A DNA stretch of 64,000 nucleotides from Prostheceraeus crozeri (Eukaryota; Platyhelminthes; Polycladida; Euryleptidae): positions 124,001-188,000 of the forward strand of contig CAJQUW010000469.1 of assembly GCA_907163375.1 (NCBI GenBank), written 5' to 3'. Positions 1 through 10,090 of the stretch are shown here, one piece after another (the stretch's first letter is position 1; every line of letters begins with the position of its first letter). The translations under genes were made by a program, and so were the position numbers. A model generated the notes under the pieces. The model was not told the DNA's origin and made no database searches. It saw nothing but the letters and a program-made list of their open reading frames with translations.

Positions 1-863
1 TCGCGGTTACTCTGGAGGTGACGCTATTCTATCTCAGTCATTGTATGCAATGATAGAGAGATGTGGAGAAATTTGTCTCTCTTTGGCTTATGTGATTGGC
101 CAAGCGCGCGCAATGCGTGAGGGAAGTCGTATTAGGGAACACACGATCTACCGTTGTCACATTGAAATCTGAACATTTGCCAAGTGAACAGTAACAGTCT
201 TTGACTAAATGTTTCTCCGTGATGAATTCATCAAATAGAAATATTTTCACACCGTTGGACTCCTCGCGATCTAAATTTACTGACTGTGTACGTTCAATGC
301 GATGTCAATGATTTGCTTGGTTTAGAATTCAGGTTTGAATTTGCACTACGTGTAATGGAAAGTAGATCTTCTTGCCCCTCGGGACCTTTTCTAGTCGTGA
401 CCATCAGCATTGAAAAGAATGTCATCTCTAGGCCCAAACGACGTACATAAAACAATCTCCCTAGTTTTCATAGTTTGAAGAGAAGGATCCACGCCTATTT
501 TTACCGAAGGTTGCTCTTGATGACGAGTTACTTTTACCAGTTTTGTCCAACTCATCGCAGAATATGCGCTTTTCTTAATTCAGTAAACGATCAAAAATAA
601 TCAAATCCTCAATGAAATAAATGGACTTAGTCCTTTTGGTGTGTGATTAACAGATTTCCTTTCTTAGAGTTGCAGTGATTGTAATGATGTACAGGTTACA
701 TTCCGTCCCACTGTTCGGACGGTCAATATCAGCTTCTCGTGACGAGCGATGAGCATGAAGACATTCGGTTACTCCGAAGAAACTGCTCTCGCAACGATCT
801 TTCTTCTCAAATTGTCCGTCTCTCTTGGTGAAATAGATATTTATCTTCTCGTGTTATTTTTAG
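1..863. other. Claspin intron or 5' flank, no firm gene
   Basis: No exon, RNA gene or intact element is recognised. The stretch ends in the splice acceptor of the first visible claspin exon at 861-863, so its right part is intronic. Around 715-830 the plus strand reads a short open stretch containing VTSDEHEDIRLLRRN, which vaguely resembles the second helix-turn-helix of Tc1-type transposases; it is too short to call. Confidence 0.5.
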
Positions 864-965
864 ACCAAGAATGAGCTGACTGCAGCTGTATCAGGACTTG
901 GGACCGGTTCATCTGATGAAGATGATAACGACCAGCCCATCCGTCGGAGACTTCGAATCGATAGT
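864..965 (+). CDS. CLSPN: Claspin internal exon (first in window)
   Basis: Thirty-four codons between a TTATTTTTAG acceptor and a GTAAGT donor, phase 0 at both ends. The peptide is Ser/Asp rich (SGLGTGSSDEDD) and ends RRRLRIDS. Joined to the next exon it reads RRRLRIDSDSDTD, matching the N-terminal motif of claspins (basic run followed by DSDSE). Claspin is a nuclear S-phase checkpoint adaptor that travels with the fork and presents Chk1 to ATR. Its N-terminal region is acidic and mostly disordered, as seen here. The identity rests mainly on the later exons; this one is assigned by phase, composition and position. Confidence 0.75.
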
Positions 966-1030
966 GTAAGTGCAGTGCTTGGTATTGTCATTGTGTGGAA
1001 CCTTGAGCATGTGGTTGATTCATATTTCAG

Positions 1031-1081
1031 GATTCGGATACAGACACGGGTCGACATTCAGATTCTGAGGAGAGGAGTAAG
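1031..1081 (+). CDS. CLSPN: Claspin internal exon with GC donor
   Basis: Seventeen codons, DSDTDTGRHSDSEERSK, after a CATATTTCAG acceptor and a 65-bp intron. The only donor that keeps the reading frame into the exon at 2758 is AAG|GCAAGT at 1081/1082, a strong GC-AG donor. A GT at 1077-1078 would end the exon in phase 1 and give a stop in the next exon. The exon continues the acidic N-terminal region of claspin. Confidence 0.65.
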
Positions 1082-1529
1082 GCAAGTTGTTGAATCGTGT
1101 ATGCTCGTCATACACTGGAAATATGATCTCTTTATTTGCAGGTGTTCAATCTATATAAACAGTTCTTAAATGTTAGAAAGTTTGCACTGCAGTGTTGATT
1201 TACATATTTTACAAAATTCTCATAGATTCATGTTTTCTGATATCTTTCCTGTGAATGTCGAACACTTGTCTATGAGAGACTACTTTCCATTATCAGTGTT
1301 TCCTTATATCACATGCTGATGGCCGCATAGAAAGAGTGAAAATCAATTCCATCAAATGCAACTCTTGCACAAAATGGGCAGCCTAAAGAACAAAGAAGCC
1401 AGCTTCAAATACTCAGTCTGTACTGGAGTGGGACACAATGACTGCAATGTCCCTGCTGAAGTATCCAACTAGTGTCCCGGTTGTGCTACTTGAGCGATAT
1501 GACATCAGCAGAAAGAGGATCGTCAGCCG

Positions 1530-2030
1530 CTATAACAACGCGATTGGGTTGGCATAAATTCAGGGAACTGTCAGCAATTCTGTGCACCAAGAGCTATTCA
1601 ATAGAGACAAAAGGAGCGCTTTACAAGGCATGTGTGGGACTTGGCAGCGAAATGTGGGCACCGAAGATGTTAGACGCATGTTTACTGCCGAAATGAGGAT
1701 GTTGAGATCGAAGAGAGGAAGCGAAATGATGAAGGTCGAAGGTGTAGAAGACTGCATTGAACGTGAGAGACTCAGTTGGGAGGCCACGTGATGCGGCGGG
1801 ATGAAGAAAATGAACAGAAGAAAAGGGTGGTACCAGGAACAAGGCGAAGAGGAAGGCCAAGGAAGACCTGACTGGAGAGTGTCGCAAGAGATTTGAAGAA
1901 TCGATGACTACTGGAATTGCCGTACACCGACTGAAGACAATGGAGAAGTCATCTTCGTGGGGCCGACTCCTGCAAGGGGGAAAACGAGCCTGTAAGCGGC
2001 TAGTGAATGAGCTGATGACCGCATATAAAG
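1530..2030 (+). pseudogene. LINE reverse-transcriptase C-terminal fragment
   Basis: Read across shifting frames, the plus strand gives WHKFRELSAILCTKSY, then KGALYKACV, SEMWAP, an EMRML segment, RLSWEA, and, in another frame, VPGTRRRGRPRKTWLESVA. That order is the C-terminal tail that follows the reverse transcriptase in many RTE/CR1-like non-LTR retrotransposons. Stops and frameshifts make it a dead copy. The fragment at 39224-39660 on the other strand carries the matching KKFRELSPIL and YGSETWTV, so both come from the same LINE clade. It lies in the intron between claspin exons at 1081 and 2758. Confidence 0.7.
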
Positions 2031-2287
2031 CGGGTGTATACAATTTTCAAATGCACGTTCTAATTGATAACCAAACTTAATCAAAATATCCTCATAAAGT
2101 ATGCCTACGTAGGCATTGTCAGGTCTATGCCTCCATCAATTGTTTCCTTCTTGATATGTGGGTGTGACGAAATTTGTAAGCAATTACTATGCCAGACAAA
2201 CTAATCTGGCAATTGATAAATTCATCAAATATCAACAGGTAGCCACCACGAGCCATGTTTTGGCCTGTTGGGCCTCAGTCATGGGTA

Positions 2288-2676
2288 GGTTTGAACCAGT
2301 GACGTTGGAGCTAGAGGACGCGCAAGCATGCCCTCTAGACAGAAGGCCACCGGACCATCTGCTGCGAGCGTGAATTAGCCAGGGCAGTACTGCTTTAACG
2401 CAGGCATGTGCAGGACGGGTTCGAACCAGTGATGTTGGAGCTAGAGGACGCGCAAGCATACCCTCTAGACAGAAGGCCACCGGACCATCTGCTGAGAGTG
2501 TGCATTGGCAAGGAAGGCAGTGCTTTAACGCAGGCACGTGGAGGACGGGTTCGAACCAGTGACGTTGGAGCTAGAGGACGCGCAAGCATGCCCTCTAGAC
2601 AGAAGGCCACCGGAACATCTGCTGCGAGCGTGAATTAGCCAGGGCGGTACTGCTTTAACGCAGGCATGTGGAGTCA
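2288..2676 (-). repeat. Tandem tRNA-like SINE heads, 130-bp period
   Basis: Three near-identical copies with a period of 130 bp (the motif TTYGAACCAGTGAYGTTGGA begins at 2290, 2420 and 2550). On the minus strand each copy reads a tRNA-like body ending in GGTTCGAACC, a perfect B box, with an A-box-like GGTCCGGTGGCC about 50 bp upstream. A diverged relative lies at 44770-44880. This looks like a head-to-tail array of SINE tRNA heads. The open frames through it are side effects of the repeat. Confidence 0.5.
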
Positions 2677-2757
2677 TAGATGTACATGAATATTGGTCCA
2701 TAGATACTTCATGAATATCAACATTAGAAGCTCTCTTAACGTGTGCTATGCTTTCAG

Positions 2758-2817
2758 GTGAAGAACAACAACACTCTTGGAGATGAAGGAGAGAAACGTC
2801 GACTTCGAATCGACAGC
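2758..2817 (+). CDS. CLSPN: Claspin internal exon (duplicate of 864-965 type)
   Basis: Twenty codons, VKNNNTLGDEGEKRRLRIDS, between a TATGCTTTCAG acceptor and GTACGT donor, phase 0 on both sides. Its last seven residues RRLRIDS repeat the end of the exon at 864-965, and the intron interrupts at the same residue. The two exon pairs thus look like a tandem duplication inside the claspin N-terminus. Confidence 0.75.
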
Positions 2818-2883
2818 GTACGTAGATTTCTCAATTTTGTACAAATATACGAGTATAGTGACTGATTGAATGTTGATTTCCAG

Positions 2884-2979
2884 GAATCAGACGGCACTGA
2901 TCCCGCACATAACTCTGACGTGGAAGTAGAAAGCGACAGTGGACACAGCAGTTCTTCCTCCTCATCAGCAGAACAAAAG
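2884..2979 (+). CDS. CLSPN: Claspin internal exon, acidic/serine rich
   Basis: Thirty-two codons starting ESDGTDPAHNSDVEVESD and ending in a polyserine run followed by AEQK. It lies 66 bp after the preceding exon, with acceptor GATTTCCAG and donor GTAGGT, phase 0-0. Joined upstream it gives RRLRIDSESDGTD, a second copy of the basic-then-DSDSE motif typical of claspin N-termini. The serine/acid pattern is suitable for casein kinase 2 type phosphorylation, but that is inference. Confidence 0.75.
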
Positions 2980-3497
2980 GTAGGTTGAATTCACGTGGAT
3001 TCTGTTAATCCTTAGAAGGAGACTTTCGAATTCCCACAGGGTCTCCACGACCCCGAAAAGCCATGAACTTTCACCTTGAAAGCCAATACTTTGAATGATC
3101 GGCACAAGTTATTTTTCCGATGTCTCAAAATCATGTTGACTCACGTAACTCCATTGAAATCGATTTCTATGTTACATGCTGATGAAGTATGATGCATGTA
3201 CTCAACTGCTTGTGGATGAATGCGCATAATGCACTACATCAGTGTATCGCGGACCAAGCACTCATCACAAGGCAACTACGTAGACTAAGACTTCATTTTT
3301 AAATAAATGCGGATCTATCATACGCAACAGCGTCTATTTAATCGCGTTGAAATACAAATTAACATTTTGTCTCAAAGTCAATTTCTATAGATAATGTCCT
3401 GTAAGTCCTGTAAAAAGAATGATCGTGAGTCAGATGTGACTAGCAATTACGAAACATCTAGAAAAGCAAGGAAATATTATTTATGTAGCCTATACAA
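2980..3497. other. Claspin intron, no feature seen
   Basis: Ordinary AT-rich intron sequence up to the left 8-bp target duplication (CTATACAA, 3490-3497) of the hAT element that follows. Confidence 0.5.
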
Positions 3498-4669
3498 CAC
3501 TAGCGTCGCCACGGGGGGGGGCAAGGGGGGGCAGTACCCCCCCTTAACTTCTGGTAGCAGTAGACGATGTCATCATTTCCCTTTCTGTTATTCGCGGCGA
3601 CAGTTATGTAGTCATTGCGTGAGCGTGTTTGTCGAGGTCCAGGTCGATCACATCAAGCTACCTCGACCACACACACATGTTGTCTTGTATGCGTCAACTT
3701 GAATGCAGCATGCAAAGGAGGCTGTTATTCGACAGAGAAAGATACCACGTCGAATTGACGAAAATCCCTCGTCACAAGTGCATCTCCCACATTTTGATCA
3801 AATGAAAGTGGAATTTTATTTCCTTTTGTTGGATCGACTAATCGCAGAATTGGACCGCCGTTTCCCAAGTGAATTGTCTGAGTTCTCAGCATTAGATCCT
3901 AAACACTTCGGAGACCTCGACTCTATCGAGAAAATCGAAAGACTCTGTCGTCGATATGGCTTGGATAAGATTGCAATTGTATGCCAATGGCGTTTATTTA
4001 GGAACATGCCTATTACCAACTACAACAATTTTGCCTTCTTATACAATAGAGTGCCTTCACATTTCTCCCAGTTACGATATTTGTACCAGGTCCTGTTGAC
4101 TTTGCCAATAACAACAGCCTCTGTTGAAAGAGGATTTTCACGGCTTGCCACAGTTAAAACTAAAGTTAGGTCAACAATGGGGCAAGAGCGTTTAGAAGCT
4201 CTTCTTTTTACAGCTGTGGAAAAAGACATTTTGATCAATCTCGACGGTGACACATTAGTTTCCCGTTTTGCTGGCAAATTTGATAGACGACTGAAATTAG
4301 GATAAGATTTATCCTTCTGGTTACCATAAGTTGTATGAGGTGGTTGGATGTAAATTGTTGATTTCCAAAGTAAAAAGTCTTATCTAGTTCAACTTAAAAC
4401 GTTTTCTGGATTGTCAATATGTGTAACTAATACAGTACAAACATTATTAGGTTATATATAAGGTACCGGTACATAGTAGGCCTATATATATATATATCAC
4501 GGTTTTTATTGTATTATATTGTTGAATAATTTGATATAACTCTTTTCTGCGAATAAAAATGCCTTTATGTTTACATTACTACACTTACCTACTTGCCAAT
4601 AGGCCACTGATGTTTTGATAAATATCCTTGCCCCCCTCCCCCAACCTGAGATTCCTAGCGACGCCAATG
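3498..4669 (+). mobile_element. hAT transposon, internally deleted, 8-bp TSD
   Basis: A complete element by its edges. The left end reads CACTAGCGTCGCC and the reverse complement of the right end reads CATTGGCGTCGC, each followed by a G-rich tract and GGCAAGG. It is flanked by a perfect 8-bp duplication CTATACAA at 3490-3497 and 4670-4677, the hallmark of hAT insertions. At 1172 bp it holds only the C-terminal third of a transposase, so it is a deletion derivative. Perfect target duplications suggest a fairly recent insertion into the claspin intron. Confidence 0.9.
3703..4305 (+). pseudogene. hAT transposase C-terminal fragment
   Basis: An open frame of 200 codons whose second half is the hAT dimerisation domain: LLTLPITTASVERGFSRLA around residues 132-150, followed by KTKVRSTMGQERLEALL. 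In the family this C-terminal region lets transposase dimerise. The BED zinc finger and most of the RNase-H-like catalytic core of a normal 600-800 residue protein are missing. The type resembles ZMYM6-like hAT proteins. It cannot be catalytically active. It sits inside the element 3498-4669. Confidence 0.85.
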
Positions 4670-5273
4670 CTATACAATAACAGCATTCGATACGGTAGCA
4701 CGTCAGCTGAGCGAGCCGATTGGAATAACGCATTCTTCAGGCAACCGTGAAAAATCGATAAACACAATCATCCTATTGGTGGATAACTGATCCTGACGGT
4801 CGCAAAATGCAATAAAGCTGAGCTATCATTAACACATAGCTGTGTCAGAGTACCCTTATATGAAAGCACATGATCTTTAGATGCTTTCTATGCTAATCAT
4901 ATTGAAGAAATACTTCTTCCACTCTGAGACAGCGTCATCGCATTAATAATCCAAATCAAAGACAAAGGAAGACGTCTTTGTACCAAATCCGTCATTGATC
5001 AAGCGTTTTATACCAAAAGCGATCATTATTTCTCATTAACTTGGCGGACTAAACTGACCGCGGACTAACTTTATTTCGCGAACTGGGGCTTCAGAAACAC
5101 TGAGCTTCATTTTGGGGCTTCAGAAAAACTGATTTTCATGGCTGCATGATGAAATCTAGATATATATTTTTGTTTTGCTTTTCATGTTAAATGTATCAAT
5201 GCCAAAACATTTTCTTGCTATCATATTTAAAGAATTAAGGAATGTTCTTAAATTCAGTGAAAGCAGATTCAGA

Positions 5274-6161
5274 CAGTGGCGGCGGAACCGGGGGCACGTG
5301 CTTTAATCGATAATCTTAAGCTTTTCATTCAAATTGTTGTAACAATTGTTATCATAAAAGACAAGCAATGAGGCTCCAATGAGTTCTGCCAGTGCAGAAC
5401 GAACATTTTCTTCCCTCAGAAGAACAAAATCAGACTTGCGAAGCAACATGACTGAGAAAAGATTGAACAATTTGTTAGTACTTTCAAGTCATAAGAGACG
5501 CACTGATGAATTGTCAGTGGAGGCTATAGCAAAAGAATTCACATATCGAAACAAGCAGAGGCCTTCCTTTTTTGGAAAATTTTGAGTTTTTGAATAAGTT
5601 TGTACACACTAGTCTTATCATTACACTAATTTTGTAAAACTAGCTTTGTTTTATTTAATCACACACGCTTATAGTATCACCTATTAAATATGTAGAGCGA
5701 CTCGTCATCTTGTGATTGCAATAACCCCTCAAACAGGCATACATGTGCAACAGTCAGAATTCCCAAATATGACAAAAAACGTTTTTGTAAGCTTCAACAA
5801 TTACTTCGATGTTAAGGAAGTTAGAGCAAATTAAGTTGCAACTAGATATACACACTCAAATTAGTGAATGAAAGACTTACAACTACCTACTACTGAAGAA
5901 TGCTTGAATCTATATTAAACCATCGGCCTTCATCACAATTTGTTTAATCTTAATTAAGTAAAATTTCTATCAAAAGTCTAGGACTGATAATTTCTTTGAC
6001 TGGACCAACATGATACTATAGTTTGCGGTAGCCTTTTATTCAATTTAAATGTCAACTGATAGGCCCACGCCACGGGTTTTATCAACATTCCGTTGGGTTG
6101 GTATCGAACTGGTATCAGATCGGTGCCCCCCCCCACATCTAATATCGCTCCGCCGCCTTTG
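5274..6161 (+). mobile_element. hAT transposon, internally deleted, 8-bp TSD
   Basis: Left terminus CAGTGGCGGCGG, right terminus (reverse complement) CAAAGGCGGCGG, each followed by a G-run and GGCAC. A perfect 8-bp duplication GATTCAGA flanks it at 5266-5273 and 6162-6169. The 888-bp body keeps only the last 68 codons of a transposase at 5379-5585. It is a second hAT insertion in the same claspin intron as the one ending at 4669, from a related but distinct family. Confidence 0.9.
5379..5585 (+). pseudogene. hAT transposase C-terminal remnant
   Basis: Open frame beginning SSASAERTFSSLRRTKSDLR, the conserved heart of the hAT dimerisation domain, followed by NMTEKRLNNLLVLSSHK. This is typical of the ZMYM/THAP9-like hAT proteins scattered through animal genomes. 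Only the extreme C-terminus remains, so the copy is non-functional; it identifies the family of the surrounding element. Confidence 0.8.
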
Positions 6162-6675
6162 GATTCAGAGATCTATTGTTACCTATTTGAAACTTGTAAT
6201 TGAATAGTCGTAATGTGAGAGTGGTGAACGATATTCTCACAGTCACGATCACATCAGAAAATGGATGCGTAATTAAATTCAATAAGTTGAATTTTGCTAC
6301 AAGATAGGTATCATTTGCTAATTTTGAATAAATCATTTGTTTTGTAACTGTTCAGTAACTTTCTGAAGCTTTTCAATAACATTCAAAGCTGTGAAAACGG
6401 AAATTTCATTGGAAATATGATCGCAACCCCGAAATTTTCAAGAAGTTTCATTTGGATTTCAAAATCTTTGAAGTTTGACCTCAAAAATGATAAAACTTTC
6501 CAAAAAAGCCCTTAATTGGAAGAAATTTGACATTGAAATACATGTAAGTTCCACGGCTAATCGGGGAGCGGATGCCCTGCGCCAACCTATTGAAGCATAG
6601 TCAATATCGTCTCTAGAGAACTGACTATTGATATGGTGACATACTAAACATAGTTGAATTCTTTTGAATTTTCAG
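6162..6675. other. Claspin intron, no feature seen
   Basis: AT-rich intron sequence between the second hAT element and the acceptor TTGAATTTTCAG of the next exon. No open frame or repeat is convincing. Confidence 0.5.
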
Positions 6676-6735
6676 GACGATTCCTCCTCGGACGATGAAG
6701 CTCCACCCGCTGTCGGCCGTTGGACTTCAAGTGGG
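6676..6735 (+). CDS. CLSPN: Claspin internal exon
   Basis: Twenty codons, DDSSSDDEAPPAVGRWTSSG, between acceptor TTTTCAG and donor GTGAGT, phase 0-0. It continues the acidic serine-rich N-terminal region and joins in frame to the exon at 18220, 11.5 kb downstream. No domain of its own. Confidence 0.7.
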
Positions 6736-6867
6736 GTGAGTTGCATTTGATTCCGAATGACTTCGATTTCTACATTTGCGCTTTGTGAATAGATGATTAA
6801 AAATTCGTTCACCCACTAAAATGCTGTACTTCGTTTGAATGGGATTTCGTTACGATAAATGTGTTGG

Positions 6868-7366
6868 TTTCCGTGGCGCAGTGGTGAAGTGCTTGGCCTA
6901 TCGATCTGCTGTTCCAGAGGTCGAGCCCCGAAGGTGTCATTGGAAGTCGTCAGCAAGGGCATGCGGTCTCCGTGGCACAGTGGTTAAGTGCTTGGCCTAG
7001 CGATCTGCTGTTCCAGAGGTCGAGCCCCGAAGGTGTCATTGGAAGTCAGCAGGAAGGGCATGCGGTCTCCGTGGCACAGTGGTTAAGTGCTTGGCCTATC
7101 GATCTGACGTTCCAGAGGTCGAGCCCCGAAGATGTCATTGGAAGTCAGCAGGAAGGGCATGCGGTCTCCGTGGCACAGTGGTTAAGTGCTTGGCCTAGCG
7201 ATCTGCTGTTCCAGAGGTCGAGCCCCGTAGGTGTCATTGGAAGTCAGCAGGAAGGGCATCCGGACTATAGATCGCAACGCTCCAGATTAAAGTCTGACTT
7301 TTTCAGAACCGTCCAAGCCCCCCATAATAGGGGAGTAGTGACGTTAAACCATCATTCATAAAGGGG
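6868..7366 (+). repeat. tRNA-derived SINE with four tandem heads, 99-bp period
   Basis: Four tandem copies of a tRNA-like head spaced exactly 99 bp apart (CCGTGGC begins at 6871, 6970, 7069 and 7168), followed by a single tail at 7261-7366. Each head has an A box (TGGCRCAGTGGTKAAGTGC) and a B box (GAGGTCGAGCCCC) about 40 bp apart, so it could carry an internal RNA polymerase III promoter. The tail runs through CCGTCCAAGCCCCCC to GACGTTAAACC and a short A-rich end, as in many invertebrate SINEs. Because 99 is a multiple of three, a 129-codon frame runs through it; that frame is not a gene. Confidence 0.75.
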
Positions 7367-9120
7367 ACATTTTAGAAGTATAAAACTTAATACTGAGATG
7401 ATCATGAAAAAACGGGTCACCGAAATGATGTTGAATTAAGCGAAAGTTAATTGATTGGGAATAAAATACCACCTTGTAATAAAATTTGTGATAGATTGTG
7501 TAGTATCGTAATTCTCTATAATCTTGTGAATTCTGTTTTTTGAGAACTTCTGATCAATCTGACTTCCTACGACAATGTCTTAGTTTTGACATCGTTCTGT
7601 CCATGCTGTCCAGTTTTTCAAGTCAAGGAAAATCATAGGCAAGCGAAAAAACGAAGAAAATCTAGAATCAATAACCGTAGGTAAGAGCATGTTATTCTTA
7701 GTATGCCGGTGATAGTCAGCAGTGTCACAAATTCGTTGAGCGTTGCGACGTGAAAGCTGCTTTTGACGAACTTGCTCTCTCCGGTTGATTAGACAAATGT
7801 CTGATGTCTCTCTGAAACATTCATGACATGATTCTTGGCATCTGCACCGACTTCTTGTGCCTACGTTTTCATTAAGTCATGAACTGGATACAGTAGAGAT
7901 GGCATTCAAATATGACAAATAACTGTTGACTGAAAAGTTTCTTATCGCTCAGCGGATCATTCGAGACCGCTTAGTCACTGTGAATCTGATCTCAAGAAAG
8001 TCGATGTTTCTCGAACACAAAGGATGATCTCCGCAACGCAGATTGACGTTATACAGGAGAAATTGAGAAAATACAGAGAATCAGAACAATCCATGGAACA
8101 AGACGTTGCTTTAGTTCTAACAGCAAAGAAGAGACGTTGGAGATTATAAAGAAGCTCATCGAACAGATTGTTCACCTTCACTGCCTCGACCTGAAAGATT
8201 GATAGTTAGGACAATGTACAAGGAATAAGAAATTGTATCTACCGTTAGTAAGTCTTTATTTTTCTTGTTATGGAAATCGCAAAATACAGAATTCAGATAA
8301 GCACGGGGACGATCTAAGCAGGAATTGATGATCAAATGGCATAAAGAAATTTCGAATATGTACTAAAAGTAGGGCCTATTAACGAAAAGATATATTATTC
8401 AAGGTTGATGTCCAGGCAAAGAACGTTGATGCCGAAGTGTGGTGCATGCTGGCATTCTCAGCGTGAGTGCAGGCACGAGATGATGTAATGGATACTCAAC
8501 GTGGGTTTCTGTAGCGCGTAGCAATTAGTTAGCAGTCTTTTCCTTTTCGGTACGAAAGGACGGAGGCATGGAACACTGGCAGTCAAATCCACAAATTAGC
8601 TTGTGAACCTTATGTTGGAATTTCTTATTCATCAAAGAAATAGACAAGCTGCCGTAAGCTGGGGACGCGTAGAGAATGACAAACACGAATCAAATCTTGT
8701 CTGCATAGAAGGTATTTCAGATGTTTAATGAAGCAAGATCTTTGAGATGCAATTCCAAGAACACAAGAAATCTGGGCGTCCCATGTACATGATTGATGAA
8801 AAACTACGCCTGACAACATGAAATTATTGAAATAATGTTATTTTTCAGTCTTTCTACGCACAAAAATTAATGTAATTTGTCGAAATATATTTCGCCGATC
8901 TGACCTTGTCAATTGAGATAAAAAGAAATCTTAAGCGCAAAATTTTGGAAATCAAACGCTACATCATTTGAAATCTCTATACAAAATTACAAACTATCAC
9001 TGTCATTATCGATATCCAATATATATACACATATACCGCAGTTCATTGATTGTCGCAGTTCCATAGTTAATCATTCAAAAGTCTCATAGATCACAATTCA
9101 TTATCATCCTATATCTGATA
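7367..9120. other. Claspin intron, mostly unrecognised
   Basis: AT-rich sequence with no exon. Only the short transposase remnant at 7925-8150 is recognised inside it. Confidence 0.45.
7925..8150 (+). pseudogene. Decayed hAT-like transposase tail
   Basis: The plus strand reads LLTEKFLIAQRIIRDRLVT, then in another frame IDVIQEKLRKYRESEQ and AKKRRWRL before a stop. The arrangement (a serine/leucine stretch, QRIIxD, then a charged helical tail) parallels the end of the transposase at 12742-13380, which has SLVSQRIIQDHFT followed by a charged tail. It is probably a relic of the same family. Frameshifts make it dead. The assignment is moderate to weak. Confidence 0.4.
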
Positions 9121-9256
9121 TACCGGGTAGTCAAAAAGTCCTTGGACTCTGGGAAATGTTACATAAATACTTTATTTTAATTGAAAAACAAATAACTATG
9201 TCTATACAAGAGGAGGTATACACGATAATAGTCTAAAGAACAATACTCACACAAAT

Positions 9257-9780
9257 TTATTCAAAATGAAGTCCATTGGCCTGTATACATCGGTCTATTC
9301 TGTTGGCCCAATCACGAAATGCAGTAGTGAAATGATGATGATCGATATTTTCAATTTCTTGAGTGATCTTATTTCTTAAATTGTTGAGATTAGCAAATCG
9401 TTCTCCAGCAGTAAACACTTTGTCTTTCAAATAGGACCAAAGAAATGAATCACACACAGTCAAATCCGGAGAACGTGCTGGCCATTCGACTGGCCCTCTT
9501 CGGCCAATCCATCGTCCTTGCAAATGCTGATCTAACAAGTTTCTCACATCTGCTGCATAATGGCATGAAGCCCCATCTTGCTGAAAGATCACATCTCTTC
9601 CAGTACGACGAGTAAAATATGGTATTACAAGTGGAACTGCAACATTGTCTATGTATCTTTCCGCGTTCATAGTCTCCTCTTGAATAATGTAAGAAACAAG
9701 ACCTCTGCATGAAACCGAGAGAAACCTGAGAAATCGTACGGCGCGCGTCTGTAGCATTTGTGACTGCAACATTAGCTGCT
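9257..9780 (-). pseudogene. Mariner-like transposase, catalytic C-terminal half
   Basis: The open frame contains VIFQQDGASCHYAADVRNLL, the second catalytic Asp, then GRWIGRRGPVEWPARSPDLT and DSFLWSYLKDKV. The spacing from the Asp of QQDGA to the Asp of TVCDS is 41 residues, i.e. the DD41D type of IS630/Tc1/mariner transposases that are abundant in arthropod genomes. It would cut and join the element ends if complete. The first catalytic Asp and the DNA-binding domain are absent on this strand, so the copy is dead. Confidence 0.8.
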
Positions 9781-9787
9781 GTGCGTG

Positions 9788-10090
9788 ATGGGTGATTTAC
9801 CGATTGAAGAAAAAGTATATTTGGCGTCTTGGATGATTTCATTTAAAAGTCCTGCATAGAGATATAGAGACATGTTCAATAAGGACTGCCCAGCAAAGAG
9901 TACGTTGTACTTTTTAAGAGATTTACTTTTGGAAACTGGATCAGTCATAAAACATCGTCCAAGATCAGGAAGACCAGTCACTGCAAGTGGAGACGACGAG
10001 GTTGAAGAAACCAGGCAAGTGATTACAAATGATCGTACATTGTCAATTGATGACATTGCAGATGAACTGGACGTATCACATTGCTTTTAA
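9788..10090 (+). pseudogene. Mariner-like transposase, N-terminal HTH half
   Basis: From the ATG at 9788 the frame reads MGDLPIEEKVYLASWM, meets a TAG at 9857-9859, and continues in the same frame as MFNKDCPAKSTLYFLRDLL and GSVIKHRPRSGRPVTASGD, ending with a helix-turn-helix-like DIADELDVSH. This is the N-terminal DNA-binding region (DUF4817-like) of the same transposase class as the minus-strand half next to it. The in-frame stop and the opposite orientation make it non-functional. Confidence 0.7.

Larger units (their letters stand above)
9123..10090. mobile_element. Scrambled DD41D mariner-like element
   Basis: The left edge CCGGGTAGTCAAAAAGTCC follows a TA and looks like a mariner terminal repeat. 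The transposase inside is split into two back-to-back halves: the catalytic C-terminal part reads on the minus strand (9257-9780) and the N-terminal DNA-binding part reads on the plus strand (9788-10090). The middle of the protein and the opposite terminal repeat are not visible. An internal inversion with deletion, or two overlapping insertions in opposite directions, would explain this. Confidence 0.7.

Noticed and set aside
860-1057. Minus-strand frame of 65 codons
   Set aside because: It is antisense to the claspin exon at 864-965, which has proper splice sites.
1077-1078. GT donor for the exon starting at 1031
   Set aside because: It leaves phase 1, and the next exon then reads into a TGA; the GC donor at 1082 keeps the frame.
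6972-7361. 129-codon open frame with repeated AQWLSAWPSDLLFQRSSP
   Set aside because: It is produced by four 99-bp SINE heads whose period is a multiple of three; the DNA carries tRNA A and B boxes.
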